DNA of 64,000 nucleotides from Gammaproteobacteria bacterium (GTDB lineage: Bacteria > Pseudomonadota > Gammaproteobacteria > Pseudomonadales > Halieaceae), in the NCBI GenBank assembly GCA_009937065.1, contig JAACDF010000142.1, positions 18,085-82,084 on the forward strand, in the 5' to 3' direction. The position numbers and the translations under genes were made by a program. Of this stretch, positions 41,559-54,146 are shown piece after piece; within the stretch, counting starts at the first letter, position 1; every line of letters starts with the position of its first letter. The notes beneath the pieces were generated by a model, which was not told where the DNA came from, searched no databases, and saw nothing but the letters and a program-made list of their open reading frames with translations.

Positions 41559-42313
41559 AAATAATTGCCGTAGCGAATCAAAAAGGAGGCGTTGGTAAAA
41601 CAACAACAAGCGTCAACCTAGCGGCCTCGTTGGCACAGATTGGAAATCGGGTGCTTCTGGTAGATATGGATCCGCAGGGCAATGCGACCATGTCCTCAGG
41701 AATAGAAAAAAATGGCTTAGAGCTCTCCGTATTAGATCTGTTGTTGGAGGAGGCGTCTCTTTCTGAGTGTTTGGTTGAGTCGATACCGGGGAAGTTTTCC
41801 GTCTTGCCAGCTAATGGTGATCTTACTGCGGCAGAGGTAGAGCTCATCGAGGTTGAGGGGAAAGAAAAACGGTTGAAAGAAGGCTTGTATCAAGGCGAAG
41901 CCTCGTTCGACTTTGTGTTAATTGATTGCCCTCCTTCTCTTAACATGCTCACTGTCAACGCGATGGTGGCCTGTGATTCGATTCTCATCACAATGCAATG
42001 TGAGTACTTCGCTTTGGAGGGGCTTTCTGCGCTCTTAAATACGATTCGACGTATTAACGAGACAGTGAACCCAGATCTTGAAATCGAGGGAATTCTTAGA
42101 ACGATGTATGATCCTAGAAACTCCCTAACAACAGAGGTTTCCGAGCAACTATTTAGTCATTTTGGTGATCTCGTTTATCGGACGGTTATTCCTAGGAATG
42201 TTCGACTAGCAGAAGCACCAAGTCACGGCGAACCCGGTATTGTCTATGACCGATATTCAAGAGGTGCACGCGCTTACATGGCGCTTGCTGAAGAATTCAC
42301 TCGGCGACAGTGA
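41555..42313 (+). CDS. parA: Chromosome partitioning ATPase ParA (Soj)
   Basis: ParA is a nucleoid-bound ATPase that moves ParB-parS complexes apart. The 252 residues begin with the deviant Walker A NQKGGVGKTTTSVNLAASL (8-26) and have Walker A' DMDPQGNAT and Walker B FVLIDCPPSLNMLT. The short N-terminus without a DNA-binding extension is typical of chromosomal (Ib-like) ParA. It overlaps rsmG by 4 bases, and parB follows 48 bases later. Confidence 0.97.
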   Translation: MKIIAVANQKGGVGKTTTSVNLAASLAQIGNRVLLVDMDPQGNATMSSGIEKNGLELSVLDLLLEEASLSECLVESIPGKFSVLPANGDLTAAEVELIEVEGKEKRLKEGLYQGEASFDFVLIDCPPSLNMLTVNAMVACDSILITMQCEYFALEGLSALLNTIRRINETVNPDLEIEGILRTMYDPRNSLTTEVSEQLFSHFGDLVYRTVIPRNVRLAEAPSHGEPGIVYDRYSRGARAYMALAEEFTRRQ

Positions 42314-42361
42314 TATGGCACAGAATGGGGTGAATGAATGGCAAGTGCGCAGGATAGGTAA

Positions 42362-43243
42362 ATGAACACAAAGAAGCGAAAATTAAATCGCGGCCTTGAC
42401 GCTTTGTTAGGGACTGACCTGACGAAAAAGGCGCCACCAGACGCAGCCGAGCTAGACGCAGCGCCACACAGCGACGGTGACTTGCGGCAACTACCTCTGG
42501 AGTTTTTACAGCGCGGTAAATATCAGCCTCGGGTTGATTTTGATGAAGCCGCTTTACAAGAGCTTTCTGAAAGTATTCAAGCGCAAGGTGTCATGCAGCC
42601 CATTGTTGTGAGATCGATTGCAGCAGATCGTTATGAGATTATTGCTGGTGAGCGGCGTTGGAGAGCCTGTCAGCTCGCCGCCTTGGATACGATTCCTGCC
42701 ATTGTTCGTGAGATCAGTGATGAAACTGCGATCGCGATGGCGTTAATAGAAAATATTCAACGTGAAAACCTCAATCCACTTGAAGAGGCACGAGCGTTGA
42801 AGCGCCTCCAAACGGAATTCGAGTTGTCTCAGCAAGAGGTGGCTACAGCCGTAGGTAAGTCACGCCCAGTGATTGCGAATTTGTTGCGGCTACTGTCGCT
42901 CGAGCGAGAAGTTTCTGAGATGCTAGAGCAAGGACGAATTGATGCAGGTCACGGCAAGGTACTCCTGGCTTTGGATGGCATAGATCAAGTTCGTGCGGCG
43001 AGAAAGGTAGCTGACAGTAGGCTGTCCGTTAGACAAACAGAAGCACTCGTGAAAGCGTTGCTTGCCTCCCCTGCTAATACCACCCCACAACGAAAAGACC
43101 CCGATATCGATCGCCTGGAAAGGCAGTTATCTGAGCGGTTTGGCACAAAAGTTGTCATCGAAAATAAAAATGGGAGGGGAAAATTGGTTATTCAGTACAG
43201 CGACCTTGATGTGCTTGATGGAATTTTAAATCGCATTCAATAA
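42362..43243 (+). CDS. parB: Chromosome partitioning protein ParB (Spo0J)
   Basis: ParB is a parS-binding CTP-dependent clamp. The 293 residues show the N-terminal CTPase motifs with GKYQPRVDFD and GERRWRACQLA, an ENIQRENLNPLEEA block, a helix-turn-helix (SQQEVATAVGKSRPVIANLLRL, about 158-179, shown in part by ATAVGKSRPVIA), and a C-terminal dimerisation domain. Its two perfect target sites are in recF, about 11-12 kb to the left across the origin. Confidence 0.97.
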   Translation: MNTKKRKLNRGLDALLGTDLTKKAPPDAAELDAAPHSDGDLRQLPLEFLQRGKYQPRVDFDEAALQELSESIQAQGVMQPIVVRSIAADRYEIIAGERRWRACQLAALDTIPAIVREISDETAIAMALIENIQRENLNPLEEARALKRLQTEFELSQQEVATAVGKSRPVIANLLRLLSLEREVSEMLEQGRIDAGHGKVLLALDGIDQVRAARKVADSRLSVRQTEALVKALLASPANTTPQRKDPDIDRLERQLSERFGTKVVIENKNGRGKLVIQYSDLDVLDGILNRIQ

Positions 43244-43262
43244 AAGTTGGCATTTTGCTTTG

Positions 43263-43291
43263 TTGATGCGCTTAGGCAATTCGAATAGACT
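43263..43291 (+). promoter_or_regulatory. Candidate promoter of the ATP synthase operon
   Basis: TTGATG (43263-43268) and TAGACT (43286-43291) are separated by 17 bases in the 86-base gap between parB and atpI. The leader to the atpI GTG would be about 32 bases. Confidence 0.45.
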
Positions 43292-43329
43292 TGCGCGCGC
43301 TTGAGAACCCGAAAATATGGGAGTGCTGA

Positions 43330-43704
43330 GTGGTTGAGTACACGCGAACAATGCTGGCTCATCACTTCGTTAGAGCGTTGGTCTACACCAGTGTTTTAAT
43401 TGGCGTCCTCTCCTTTGGCGTTTGGCTTTTTTTCGGTACTGATGCGGCGTTTGCGGTCTGGGTAGGTGCAGCGATTATTGGACTGCCGCAGGCATGGCTT
43501 GCGACCAGCATGTTTAGCCGGTTTGGTGCGCAAGCACCCACCGTATTGGGAATAGCAAAATTTAGTCTCAGTGCACTGTTGTTTGGTCTTTGGTTTGCCA
43601 AAGCGCCAGACCCGCAGCCCGGAGCGATCTTCGCAGGCGCGATAGCAGTATTAGTGAGTAGTCCGGTTTTTTATTATCTGGCTGCGAAAGACAGAGTGGT
43701 TTAA
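43330..43704 (+). CDS. atpI: ATP synthase subunit I (AtpI)
   Basis: AtpI is a small membrane protein that assists assembly or ion supply of the c-ring. It is not part of the finished enzyme. The 124 residues have four hydrophobic segments (about 15-33, 37-58, 70-85 and 96-115). The start is a GTG, and an ATG seven codons in is an alternative. It leads the atpIBEFHAGDC operon, the standard position, and lies 86 bases after parB. Confidence 0.88.
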   Translation: MVEYTRTMLAHHFVRALVYTSVLIGVLSFGVWLFFGTDAAFAVWVGAAIIGLPQAWLATSMFSRFGAQAPTVLGIAKFSLSALLFGLWFAKAPDPQPGAIFAGAIAVLVSSPVFYYLAAKDRVV

Positions 43705-43735
43705 CAGAGAACATCGCGTTAATGCGGTTGTTTAA

Positions 43736-44635
<900 letters not shown>

Positions 44636-44665
44636 TTCTTGAACTTCCATACTTAGACTCAATAG

Positions 44666-44902
<237 letters not shown>

Positions 44903-44913
44903 AACCGTTGTTT

Positions 44914-44934
44914 CCCCGCTCGTCTCGGGCGGGG
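44914..44934 (+). other. Stem-loop between atpE and atpF
   Basis: A 9-bp GC-rich stem (44914-44922 with 44926-44934, one G-U pair) closes a three-base loop just 12 bases after the atpE stop. No T-run follows, so it is probably not a simple terminator. It may protect the 3' end of the upstream message or cause partial termination, which would raise the output of subunit c relative to the rest of the operon. Confidence 0.6.
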
Positions 44935-44956
44935 CTGAAACCCACAGGAGACTACT

Positions 44957-45427
44957 GTGAACATTAATCTGACCATTATCGGACAGATCTTGGCCTTTAT
45001 TGCGTTCGTTGCGTTTTGCATGCGATACGTTTGGCCACCGATCCTAGCCGCTATGGAAGAGCGCCAACAAAAGATCGCGGACGGTTTGGCTGCGGCAGAC
45101 CGGGCGAGTCACGATTTGGAGCTTGCGCAAAAAGAAGCGGTTGATCGTCTAGTAGAGGCGAAGAAAGAAGCCGCGTCTATTGTCGAGTCCGCCAACAAGC
45201 GTGCAGCCACTGTTGTCGACGAAGCAAAAGTCGCTGCGGTTGCTGAAGCGGATCGAGTAAAAGAGCTTGCGATTGCTGAAGTAGAGCGCGAGAAGGCTCA
45301 GGCAAAAGAGCAATTGTTAACTCAAGTAAGCACGCTCGCTATTGCTGGCGCAGAAAAAGTGCTAGCTGCTGAAATTGATGCTGATAAACACGCTGTTCTT
45401 CTTCAGCAATTAGTGAAGGAGCAGTAA
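44957..45427 (+). CDS. atpF: ATP synthase F0 subunit b
   Basis: Subunit b is the peripheral stalk that links F0 to F1. The 156-residue protein has one N-terminal membrane helix (about 5-22, [20 protein letters not shown]) and a long Ala/Glu/Lys-rich helix, typical of the right-handed coiled-coil dimer. It is preceded by AGGAG. The gap to atpE contains the stem-loop at 44914. Confidence 0.97.
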   Translation: MNINLTIIGQILAFIAFVAFCMRYVWPPILAAMEERQQKIADGLAAADRASHDLELAQKEAVDRLVEAKKEAASIVESANKRAATVVDEAKVAAVAEADRVKELAIAEVEREKAQAKEQLLTQVSTLAIAGAEKVLAAEIDADKHAVLLQQLVKEQ

Positions 45428-45429
45428 GC

Positions 45430-45966
45430 GTGATCGAGCCAACCACATTGGCGAGACCCTACGCGCGCGCTGCGTTTCAGTTCGCTGTTGATAACAGTGT
45501 TGTGGACGACTGGCACCAAGCGCTTGTGACCATTGTTGCTGTAGTGGCGGAACCGTCGGTTGCGAAGGTGCTCGATGATCCCGCAACCACTGCATCACAA
45601 CGAGCCAAAACAGTTGTCACGGTGCTTGGAGATGACATTCCAGCGGGGATAGCACAGTTTGTCGGTGTTATGGCTGAGAACCACCGGCTTGCCCTCGCGA
45701 GTGAAGTGGCGAGGCTTTTCGCTGAACTACGCTCAGCGCTTGATGCAGCGGCAAACGTTACGGTAACGAGTGCTTTTGACGTGGCGGATGCGACGATTGA
45801 GCAACTCACCGCTTCATTGACAACGAAGTTGGGTAAGACGGTCGATATGACCGTTGAAACAGATTCTTCCCTGATAGGGGGAGCCATTATTCGAGCCGGC
45901 GATATGGTTATCGACGGTTCAGTTCGTGGGCGCTTGCACAAGCTTGCGACTGCGTTGAAATCTTGA
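45430..45966 (+). CDS. atpH: ATP synthase F1 subunit delta
   Basis: Subunit delta connects the peripheral stalk to the top of the alpha3beta3 head. The 178 residues begin with the typical [14 protein letters not shown] and end with a C-terminal domain containing [29 protein letters not shown] sequence ([12 protein letters not shown] is visible near residue 140). The start codon is GTG, 2 bases after the atpF stop. Confidence 0.97.
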   Translation: MIEPTTLARPYARAAFQFAVDNSVVDDWHQALVTIVAVVAEPSVAKVLDDPATTASQRAKTVVTVLGDDIPAGIAQFVGVMAENHRLALASEVARLFAELRSALDAAANVTVTSAFDVADATIEQLTASLTTKLGKTVDMTVETDSSLIGGAIIRAGDMVIDGSVRGRLHKLATALKS

Positions 45967-45980
45967 CAGAGGAACCGGTC

Positions 45981-47525
45981 ATGCAACAACTGAATCCTTC
46001 AGAAATCAGCGACATCATCAAGCAGCGTATATCGCATCTTGATGTTGCATCGCAGGCAACCAACGAAGGCACTATCGTCTCGGTAACGGACGGCATCATC
46101 CGAATTCACGGGCTTACCGAAGTTCAATACGGTGAGATGATTGAATTTGAGGGCAACGTATTTGGACTCGCTCTTAACCTTGAGCGTGACTCGGTCGGCG
46201 CGGTTGTGTTGGGTGACTACAAGCAGCTGGCTGAAGGTCAGACGTGTCGCTGCACGGGCAGAATCCTTGAGGTACCTGTTGGCCCCGAACTGCAGGGACG
46301 TGTTGTTGACGCACTCGGAAATCCGATTGACGGTAAGGGTGCTATCGAGACAACAATGACCGATGCGCTAGAAAAAATTGCACCCGGGGTAATTGCGCGG
46401 CAATCGGTTGACCAGCCTGTTCAAATTGGCTTGAAAGCGATCGACGCTATGGTGCCAATTGGTCGTGGTCAGCGAGAGCTGATTATTGGTGACCGTCAGA
46501 TCGGTAAGACCGCGATTGCAGTCGACGCCATCATTAACCAGAAAGGCACCGGAATTAAGTGTATTTATGTTGCTGTGGGCCAGAAGGCCTCTTCAGTCGC
46601 ATCAGTTGTTCGTAAGCTCGAAGAGCATGGCGCGATGGATCATACGATCGTGGTTGCAGCGAATGCATCAGATCCGGCAGCGATGCAGTATTTGGCTCCT
46701 TTCGCTGGATGCACTATGGGTGAGTACTATCGCGATCGCGGTGAAGACGCACTCATTATCTATGATGATTTGTCTAAGCAGGCTGTGGCCTATCGCCAAA
46801 TTTCTTTGCTGCTGCGTCGACCACCCGGCCGTGAAGCCTACCCGGGTGATGTTTTCTATCTCCACTCACGGCTCCTCGAGCGAGCGGCGCGTGTAAACGC
46901 GGATTATGTCGAGGCCTTTACGAACGGAGAAGTGAAAGGCAAAACGGGTTCTCTGACAGCGCTACCCGTGATTGAAACTCAGGCAGGTGACGTATCAGCA
47001 TTCGTACCAACCAACGTTATTTCGATTACCGACGGCCAGATCTTTCTCGAAGCCGATATGTTCAACGCAGGTATTCGACCAGCGATGAACGCGGGTATTT
47101 CAGTATCACGTGTAGGTGGTGCGGCACAGACCAAGATTATTAAGAAGCTGTCGGGCGGTATTCGAACAGCTCTTGCTCAGTACCGCGAGCTCGCAGCGTT
47201 CTCGCAGTTCGCATCAGATCTCGACGAGGCCACCAAGGCCCAGCTTGAGCACGGTGAGAGGGTCACCGAGTTGATGAAGCAGAGGCAGTATGCACCTCAA
47301 AGTGTCGCAGAGATGGGATTGTTGCTGTACGCCGCAAACGAGGGTTACTTGAAGGAGGTAGAAGTCGAGAAGATTTCGGACTTCGAGTCAGCGCTACTCT
47401 CTTACATGCATGCAGAGCACGGTGCGCTGATGCAAGAGATTGCTGCGGACGGTAATTGGAACGATGACCGAGAGGCCGCGTTTAAGTCAGGTCTTGATGC
47501 CTTTATTTCAACTCAAACCTGGTAA
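45981..47525 (+). CDS. atpA: ATP synthase F1 subunit alpha
   Basis: Subunit alpha is the non-catalytic nucleotide-binding part of the F1 head. The Walker A is GDRQIGKTA (about 169-177), and the arginine-finger region lies in the block ending with [14 protein letters not shown] chose the ATG at 45981 (514 residues, [10 protein letters not shown]) because GAGGA lies 7 bases upstream and family members start there. An in-frame start at 45963 would overlap atpH. It is followed by atpG after 6 bases. Confidence 0.98.
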   Translation: MQQLNPSEISDIIKQRISHLDVASQATNEGTIVSVTDGIIRIHGLTEVQYGEMIEFEGNVFGLALNLERDSVGAVVLGDYKQLAEGQTCRCTGRILEVPVGPELQGRVVDALGNPIDGKGAIETTMTDALEKIAPGVIARQSVDQPVQIGLKAIDAMVPIGRGQRELIIGDRQIGKTAIAVDAIINQKGTGIKCIYVAVGQKASSVASVVRKLEEHGAMDHTIVVAANASDPAAMQYLAPFAGCTMGEYYRDRGEDALIIYDDLSKQAVAYRQISLLLRRPPGREAYPGDVFYLHSRLLERAARVNADYVEAFTNGEVKGKTGSLTALPVIETQAGDVSAFVPTNVISITDGQIFLEADMFNAGIRPAMNAGISVSRVGGAAQTKIIKKLSGGIRTALAQYRELAAFSQFASDLDEATKAQLEHGERVTELMKQRQYAPQSVAEMGLLLYAANEGYLKEVEVEKISDFESALLSYMHAEHGALMQEIAADGNWNDDREAAFKSGLDAFISTQTW

Positions 47526-47531
47526 GTAGCG

Positions 47532-48395
47532 ATGGCAGCCGGTAAAGAAATTCGCACTAAGATCACGAGTATTCAAAGCACTCAAAAGATCACTAGCGCG
47601 ATGGAGATGGTGGCGGCGAGCAAAATGCGTCGCGCGCAGGACCGCATGGAAGTCGGTAAGCCTTACGCTCGTCGCATGCGCGCTGTGATTGGTCACATTG
47701 CCAATGCATCTGCAGAGTACCGCCACGCTTACATGCAACAGCGGTCTATTCAGCGCGTTGGTTATATTATCGTCTCGTCAGATCGCGGCTTGTGTGGTGG
47801 TTTGAATATCAATCTGTTCAAGCGTGCGCTGCAGTCGATGAAAGAACATTCTGATGCAGGGCATGCTGTTGATTTGTGCCTAATTGGCGGCAAGGGCCAG
47901 GCTTTCTTTGGATCTGTTGGTGGCAACGTCGTTGCCAGCGTTCGAGACATTGGTGAAGAGCCTTCAGTCGAGCAACTGATTGGTGCCGTAAAGCATATGC
48001 TTGATGCCTATGTTGGCGGCACCATCGACAAGCTTTACTTGGTTGGCAATGATTTTGTTAACACCATGACCCAGACACCAACTGTTCAGCAGTTGCTTCC
48101 ACTGGAGGCAGACGCTCAGCAACAGTACTCGCACCACTGGGATTATATTTACGAGCCGGACGCTCGAGACCTGTTAGATGGCCTGCTCGCTCGTTACATC
48201 GAGTCACTGGTTTATCAGGCAGTGGTCGAGAACGGTGCTTGTGAGCAGGCGGCTCGAATGATCGCTATGAAAAATGCGAGTGAGAACGCCGGTGAACTTA
48301 TTGACGAGCTTCAGCTGGTTTACAACAAGGCTCGACAGGCAGCGATTACCCAAGAGCTGTCAGAAATTGTGGGCGGCGCGGCCGCTATTGGTTAA
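47532..48395 (+). CDS. atpG: ATP synthase F1 subunit gamma
   Basis: Subunit gamma is the rotating central shaft. The 287 residues have the paired N- and C-terminal helices. The N-terminal one reads [20 protein letters not shown] in part, with [11 protein letters not shown] following. The C-terminal one contains [14 protein letters not shown] and [20 protein letters not shown], as expected. It sits between atpA and atpD in the standard order. Confidence 0.98.
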   Translation: MAAGKEIRTKITSIQSTQKITSAMEMVAASKMRRAQDRMEVGKPYARRMRAVIGHIANASAEYRHAYMQQRSIQRVGYIIVSSDRGLCGGLNINLFKRALQSMKEHSDAGHAVDLCLIGGKGQAFFGSVGGNVVASVRDIGEEPSVEQLIGAVKHMLDAYVGGTIDKLYLVGNDFVNTMTQTPTVQQLLPLEADAQQQYSHHWDYIYEPDARDLLDGLLARYIESLVYQAVVENGACEQAARMIAMKNASENAGELIDELQLVYNKARQAAITQELSEIVGGAAAIG

Positions 48396-48433
48396 GCGCA
48401 GTAGGCGCGGTTTTAGCATTACGGTGACGCTGA

Positions 48434-49873
<1,440 letters not shown>

Positions 49874-49885
49874 TCGGAGGCGGCA

Positions 49886-50311
49886 ATGGCACTGACCATT
49901 CACTGCGATATTGTTAGCGCAGAAGCTCAAATCTTCTCAGGTCTAGTGGAGCTGTTGGTTGCCAGCGGCTCCAACGGTGAACTTGGGGTGACCTATGGAC
50001 ACACTCCGTTACTCACTGACCTGACGCCTGGCACGGTTCGCGTCGTCCTCCAAGGGGGCGAGGAAGAGGTGTATTACGTCTCGGGAGGCTACCTCGAAGT
50101 ACAAGGCGATGTTGTCACTGTCCTCGCGAATACTGCGGTACGCGGTGATGATCTCGACGAAGTGGCTGCTGAAGAGGCCCGAAAGGCAGCTGAAGAAGCG
50201 CTGGCTAATCAAAGCAGTGAACTCGATTATGGTCGTGCATCAGCGCAACTAGCAGAGGCTGCAGCGCAGCTTGCTACTCTGAGAAAGCTCAAGAATCGCG
50301 CGGGGCGCTGA
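49886..50311 (+). CDS. atpC: ATP synthase F1 subunit epsilon
   Basis: Subunit epsilon is part of the rotor and can inhibit ATP hydrolysis. The 141 residues contain an N-terminal beta sandwich (to about residue 85, including [19 protein letters not shown] and [19 protein letters not shown]) and a C-terminal helical hairpin. It is the last gene of the ATP synthase operon. No strong terminator follows. Confidence 0.97.
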   Translation: MALTIHCDIVSAEAQIFSGLVELLVASGSNGELGVTYGHTPLLTDLTPGTVRVVLQGGEEEVYYVSGGYLEVQGDVVTVLANTAVRGDDLDEVAAEEARKAAEEALANQSSELDYGRASAQLAEAAAQLATLRKLKNRAGR

Positions 50312-50436
50312 ACCCCGCCTTGACCACTCGCTCCGAGTTGTGGGTTTTGTCTGATCATCCCGCTTTGGAATTTTTGCCATAGTAGTTGTCATATGGCTGT
50401 GCCATGATTTCTCGACAGCTCACTACCGATGCCCGA

Positions 50437-51798
50437 ATGCTCGAAGTAATTGTCCTTGCCGCTGGTCGTGGCACTCGCATGAAATCTGAATTACCAAAGG
50501 TGCTCCACCACATTGGTGGCAAGCCTATGGTGGCCAGAGTCCTCGATACAGCTCGGCAGCTTGGAGCAGAGCGAATCCATGTTGTTGTCGGGCACGGTGC
50601 TTCTCAGGTTGCCGATGCGGTTGCTGCGCCCGATGTTGAAATTTACGTTCAATCCGAGCAACTAGGTACCGGGCATGCAGCGCTTCAAGCGGCTCCGTCT
50701 TGTCATCCCGACAGCACCATTCTCATCTTGTTTGGTGACGTTCCGCTTTTGTCGTCTGGTGTTTTAGCTGACGTTGTTTCGGCCTCTAAAACGCAACCAA
50801 CACTGCTCGCTGCAGCATTAGAAGATCCGACCGGTTACGGTCGGGTAATTCGTGACACCGATGGGAGCTTTGCTCGGGTGGTTGAGCAGAAAGATGGTCT
50901 GCCGCACGAGCTAGAGGTGACAGAGGTCAACACAGGCGTCCTTGCTGCTCGTGGAAGTGAGTTAGTTGCCTGGCTTGGCCAGGTAAAAAATAACAATGCA
51001 CAAGGTGAGTTCTATTTACCGGATGTGCTAAGTCTTGCGCTGCAGGATGGGAAGAAGGTGAGTGTCGTGGTGACCGATAAGTCGAATGAAATTTCTGGTG
51101 TGAATGATCGAGCACAACTTGAGGCACTCGAGCGGTTACATCAAAGGCAGAAGGCTGATGAGCTGATGGCGGCTGGCGTGCATGTCATGGATGCTAGTCG
51201 TTTGGATATCCGTGGCAGCCTTGCTTGTGGCACAGATGTGGTACTCGATTCGAATGTATTGATTGAAGGTGAGGTTCGCCTCGGCAATAACGTAGTGGTC
51301 GAGGCGAACTGCGTGCTCAAAGATTGTGTGATTGGCGATGGCACGGTTGTGCGTGCATTCACGCATATTGAAGGTGCGGCCGTTGCCGATAATTGTCAGG
51401 TGGGGCCTTACGCACGCTTAAGACCAGGTGCTGAATTAGGTGATGGCGCCAAGATCGGTAATTTTGTCGAAGTCAAAAATAGCGTGTTGGGTGCTGGTGC
51501 TAAAGCTAATCACTTGGCGTATGTCGGTGATGCCAGCGTTGGAGCGGGGTCAAATATCGGTGCCGGTACCATTACCTGTAATTATGATGGTGCTAATAAG
51601 CACAAGACGGAGCTTGGAGAGAATGTGTTTATCGGTTCAAACAGCACACTCATTGCTCCGCTTACTGTAGAAAACGATGGTTTCGTTGCTGCGGGCTCTA
51701 CCGTGACCTCCCTCGTTGGTGAATCGCAGCTCGCGGTTGGACGAGCCAAACAGCGCAATATTGATGGGTGGAAACGCCCGCAAAAATCCAAGCAGTAG
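50437..51798 (+). CDS. glmU: Bifunctional GlmU (N-acetylglucosamine-1-P uridyltransferase / GlcN-1-P acetyltransferase)
   Basis: GlmU makes UDP-GlcNAc for peptidoglycan and lipopolysaccharide. The N-terminal uridyltransferase has LAAGRGTRMKSELPKVLH, and the C-terminal half is a left-handed beta-helix acetyltransferase with NFVEVKNSVLGAGAKANHLA and GAGTITCNYDGANKHKT. I prefer the ATG at 50437 (MLEVIVLAAG, 453 residues, family length). In-frame starts at 50404 and 50386 are possible, and none has a clear ribosome-binding site. glmS follows 9 bases later, supplying the pathway's first step. Confidence 0.96.
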   Translation: MLEVIVLAAGRGTRMKSELPKVLHHIGGKPMVARVLDTARQLGAERIHVVVGHGASQVADAVAAPDVEIYVQSEQLGTGHAALQAAPSCHPDSTILILFGDVPLLSSGVLADVVSASKTQPTLLAAALEDPTGYGRVIRDTDGSFARVVEQKDGLPHELEVTEVNTGVLAARGSELVAWLGQVKNNNAQGEFYLPDVLSLALQDGKKVSVVVTDKSNEISGVNDRAQLEALERLHQRQKADELMAAGVHVMDASRLDIRGSLACGTDVVLDSNVLIEGEVRLGNNVVVEANCVLKDCVIGDGTVVRAFTHIEGAAVADNCQVGPYARLRPGAELGDGAKIGNFVEVKNSVLGAGAKANHLAYVGDASVGAGSNIGAGTITCNYDGANKHKTELGENVFIGSNSTLIAPLTVENDGFVAAGSTVTSLVGESQLAVGRAKQRNIDGWKRPQKSKQ

Positions 51799-51807
51799 GA
51801 ATTTGTT

Positions 51808-53628
51808 ATGTGTGGAATAGTCGCCGCGGCAGCTCAGCGAGAAGTCTCCGAGATTTTGCTCGAGGGCTTGAGAAGGCTCGAGTATCGAGGTTACGACTCA
51901 GCGGGCATGGCGTTGATCGACAATGATCATGCGCTTCAGTTACACAAATATTCGGGGAAAGTGAAAGCGCTGGAAGATGCTAATTCGCTCAATCCCATTG
52001 TTGGATGTCGGGGTGTGGCGCACACACGATGGGCAACTCACGGTGAGCCAACCTCCGCCAACGCCCACCCTCATGTATCGGGTGATCGAGTTGCGCTTGT
52101 TCATAACGGCATCATCGAAAATCATGCCAGCCTTCGCGATGCCTTACGCGCCCAGGGCGTAGAGTTTCGGTCAGAGACCGATACAGAAGTAATTGTTCAC
52201 CTTATTAATACTAGTCTCGAAGAAGGTGCCTCGCTTTTCGATGCAGTTCGAGAAACCGTGAGCCAGCTAAAGGGTGCTTACGCGATTGCCGTTGTCGATA
52301 CCGAGCACGAAAATGAGGTTGTGGTTGCGCGCGAGGGCAGCCCCCTGGTGCTGGGTGTGGGTATTGGTGAGACCTTTGCGGGCTCGGATACGCTAGCACT
52401 TCGGCAAGTCACGGACACCTTTGTGTATCTCGAAGATGGCGATTTTGCCGTTTTGAAGCCGAGCGGTTTTCAAATCTTCGATATGTCAGGTGCGCCGATC
52501 GTACGTGAAAAGACACGCTTGAAGGGCGGTGATAATCAAACCGACAGAGGTGAGTTTGAGCACTACATGCTCAAAGAAATTTACGAGCAGCCGGATCGAC
52601 TTCGAGACACACTAACCTTTGACGCACTTGACGATTCGCTGTTCGGCGATCAGGCCGCAGCCATTTTTGATCAGGTACAAGCAGTTCAGATCATTGCCTG
52701 TGGAACCAGCTATCACGCTGGACTCGTTGCGCGACATTGGCTTGAGGCGATTGCGGGCGTGCCGTGCCAAGTTGAGGTTGCTTCAGAGTTTCGCTACCGG
52801 CGCTCGGTTGCCCTGCCGGGCACCTTGGTGGTGACAATCTCACAGTCTGGAGAGACCGCAGACACACTCGCGGCGATTAAGCACCTGCCTGATGACTATG
52901 CACTCGCGAAGTTGGCCATCTGCAATGTCGATCATAGCGCCATTGTGCGCGCCAGCGATCTCGTATTCCTCACCAAAGCGGGCCCTGAAATTGGCGTTGC
53001 ATCGACCAAAGCATTCACCACCCAACTTGCCGCACTGATGGTGCTCATGGCTTGCATTGCCCGGCGCCAAGCAAAAAGCGCGTTGGACGAGTCTTTGGTA
53101 AAGCAGGCCATTGCCGAACTGCCGGCAGCCGTGGAAGCAACGATTACTCAGGACGCCAAGATTAAGGCGTTGGCCAGTCACTTCATTCAGCGTAACCATG
53201 CGTTATTCCTCGGGCGCGGCGTCTACCACCCTATCGCTATGGAAGGTGCGCTGAAGCTTAAGGAAATCTCCTACATCCATGCAGAGGCGTATCCAGCGGG
53301 GGAGTTGAAGCATGGTCCGCTGGCACTGGTTGATGACAAGATGCCGATCGTGGCTGTGGCGCCGAAAGACGACCTACTCGATAAGCTGAAGTCGAATCTC
53401 GAGGAAGTTCGCGCGCGTGGAGGTCAACTGTTTGTATTTGCTGATCAGGCCGGTAACTACGAAAGCGGACCGGGCGTCACTGTTATTGACGTACCTTCGG
53501 TTTCAGAGCTAGCAGGACCCATTGTCTACACGGTGGCACTGCAACTGCTGTCTTACCACGTCGCTGTCGCCAAAGGCACCGATGTTGATAAGCCTCGCAA
53601 CCTCGCAAAGTCAGTGACTGTGGAATAA
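51808..53628 (+). CDS. glmS: Glutamine-fructose-6-phosphate aminotransferase
   Basis: GlmS converts fructose-6-phosphate and glutamine to glucosamine-6-phosphate, the entry into amino-sugar synthesis. The 606 residues begin with catalytic Cys2 (MCGIVAAAA), and the glutaminase domain includes RRLEYRGYDSAG and TRWATHGEPT. Two SIS sugar-isomerase domains follow (CGTSYHAGL near residue 300, ending with LAKSVTVE). It is coupled to glmU, an arrangement that often follows the atp operon in gammaproteobacteria. I saw no ribozyme-like leader. Confidence 0.98.
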   Translation: MCGIVAAAAQREVSEILLEGLRRLEYRGYDSAGMALIDNDHALQLHKYSGKVKALEDANSLNPIVGCRGVAHTRWATHGEPTSANAHPHVSGDRVALVHNGIIENHASLRDALRAQGVEFRSETDTEVIVHLINTSLEEGASLFDAVRETVSQLKGAYAIAVVDTEHENEVVVAREGSPLVLGVGIGETFAGSDTLALRQVTDTFVYLEDGDFAVLKPSGFQIFDMSGAPIVREKTRLKGGDNQTDRGEFEHYMLKEIYEQPDRLRDTLTFDALDDSLFGDQAAAIFDQVQAVQIIACGTSYHAGLVARHWLEAIAGVPCQVEVASEFRYRRSVALPGTLVVTISQSGETADTLAAIKHLPDDYALAKLAICNVDHSAIVRASDLVFLTKAGPEIGVASTKAFTTQLAALMVLMACIARRQAKSALDESLVKQAIAELPAAVEATITQDAKIKALASHFIQRNHALFLGRGVYHPIAMEGALKLKEISYIHAEAYPAGELKHGPLALVDDKMPIVAVAPKDDLLDKLKSNLEEVRARGGQLFVFADQAGNYESGPGVTVIDVPSVSELAGPIVYTVALQLLSYHVAVAKGTDVDKPRNLAKSVTVE

Positions 53629-53696
53629 TTTTCGTGTGGTAAACCCAATCCCTTAGTGCTCAGCAATGTTAAGCGGTAATTTAGAAGCAGAGAATT

Positions 53697-54146
53697 ATGC
53701 GAACTAACGCTTCATTTTTGTTGTGTTTAGTGCCTGTTTTGTCTTCATGTGTTTCCAGCACTGTGCATGTAAGACCTGACCCTCAAGAGTATCAGCAGTT
53801 AAATGCCTCGCCGGTGTATATAAAAAAAGCGGCAGATACGGACCTACATACGTACGAGATTGAGTTGGATGAATGTATTGAGTCATCTAATACCAAAGTG
53901 GATAGATCCTCAAAAGTTGGGATTGGTCTTGGGTCATACTTTTTAGTAGGAGGTCTGTATACGATTGTCACCGCAAGTGGGGTTCTTGCGCCGATTGCTG
54001 TCGCGGCGGGTACGGCGGGAGGCATTCTCGGTGGTTCGACAATCTTCGCTACTATGGCGACCGAAGAGTTTAGAGAGTATCGAAGTCTTGAGAACTGCCT
54101 CGAGGATAAAGGACACGAGGTTGTTTTCTACGATGCTAAAAACTGA
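53697..54146 (+). CDS. Unrecognised small lipoprotein
   Basis: The 149-residue product has a short hydrophobic N-terminus ending in LSSC, a good lipobox with the lipidated residue at about Cys18. The mature part has a polar region with two further cysteines (DECIES and LENCLED) that could pair. Between them is a hydrophobic Gly/Ala-rich segment (about residues 74-120, with AAGTAGGILGGS), which resembles a glycine-zipper hairpin. I do not recognise the family. It stands alone between glmS and purE and looks more AT-rich than its neighbours. The start at 53697 has a weak AGAGA upstream. Confidence 0.7.
   Translation: MRTNASFLLCLVPVLSSCVSSTVHVRPDPQEYQQLNASPVYIKKAADTDLHTYEIELDECIESSNTKVDRSSKVGIGLGSYFLVGGLYTIVTASGVLAPIAVAAGTAGGILGGSTIFATMATEEFREYRSLENCLEDKGHEVVFYDAKN

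Noticed and set aside
51799..51807. A glmS ribozyme or riboswitch
   Set aside because: Only 9 bases separate glmU and glmS, which leaves no room for the element.
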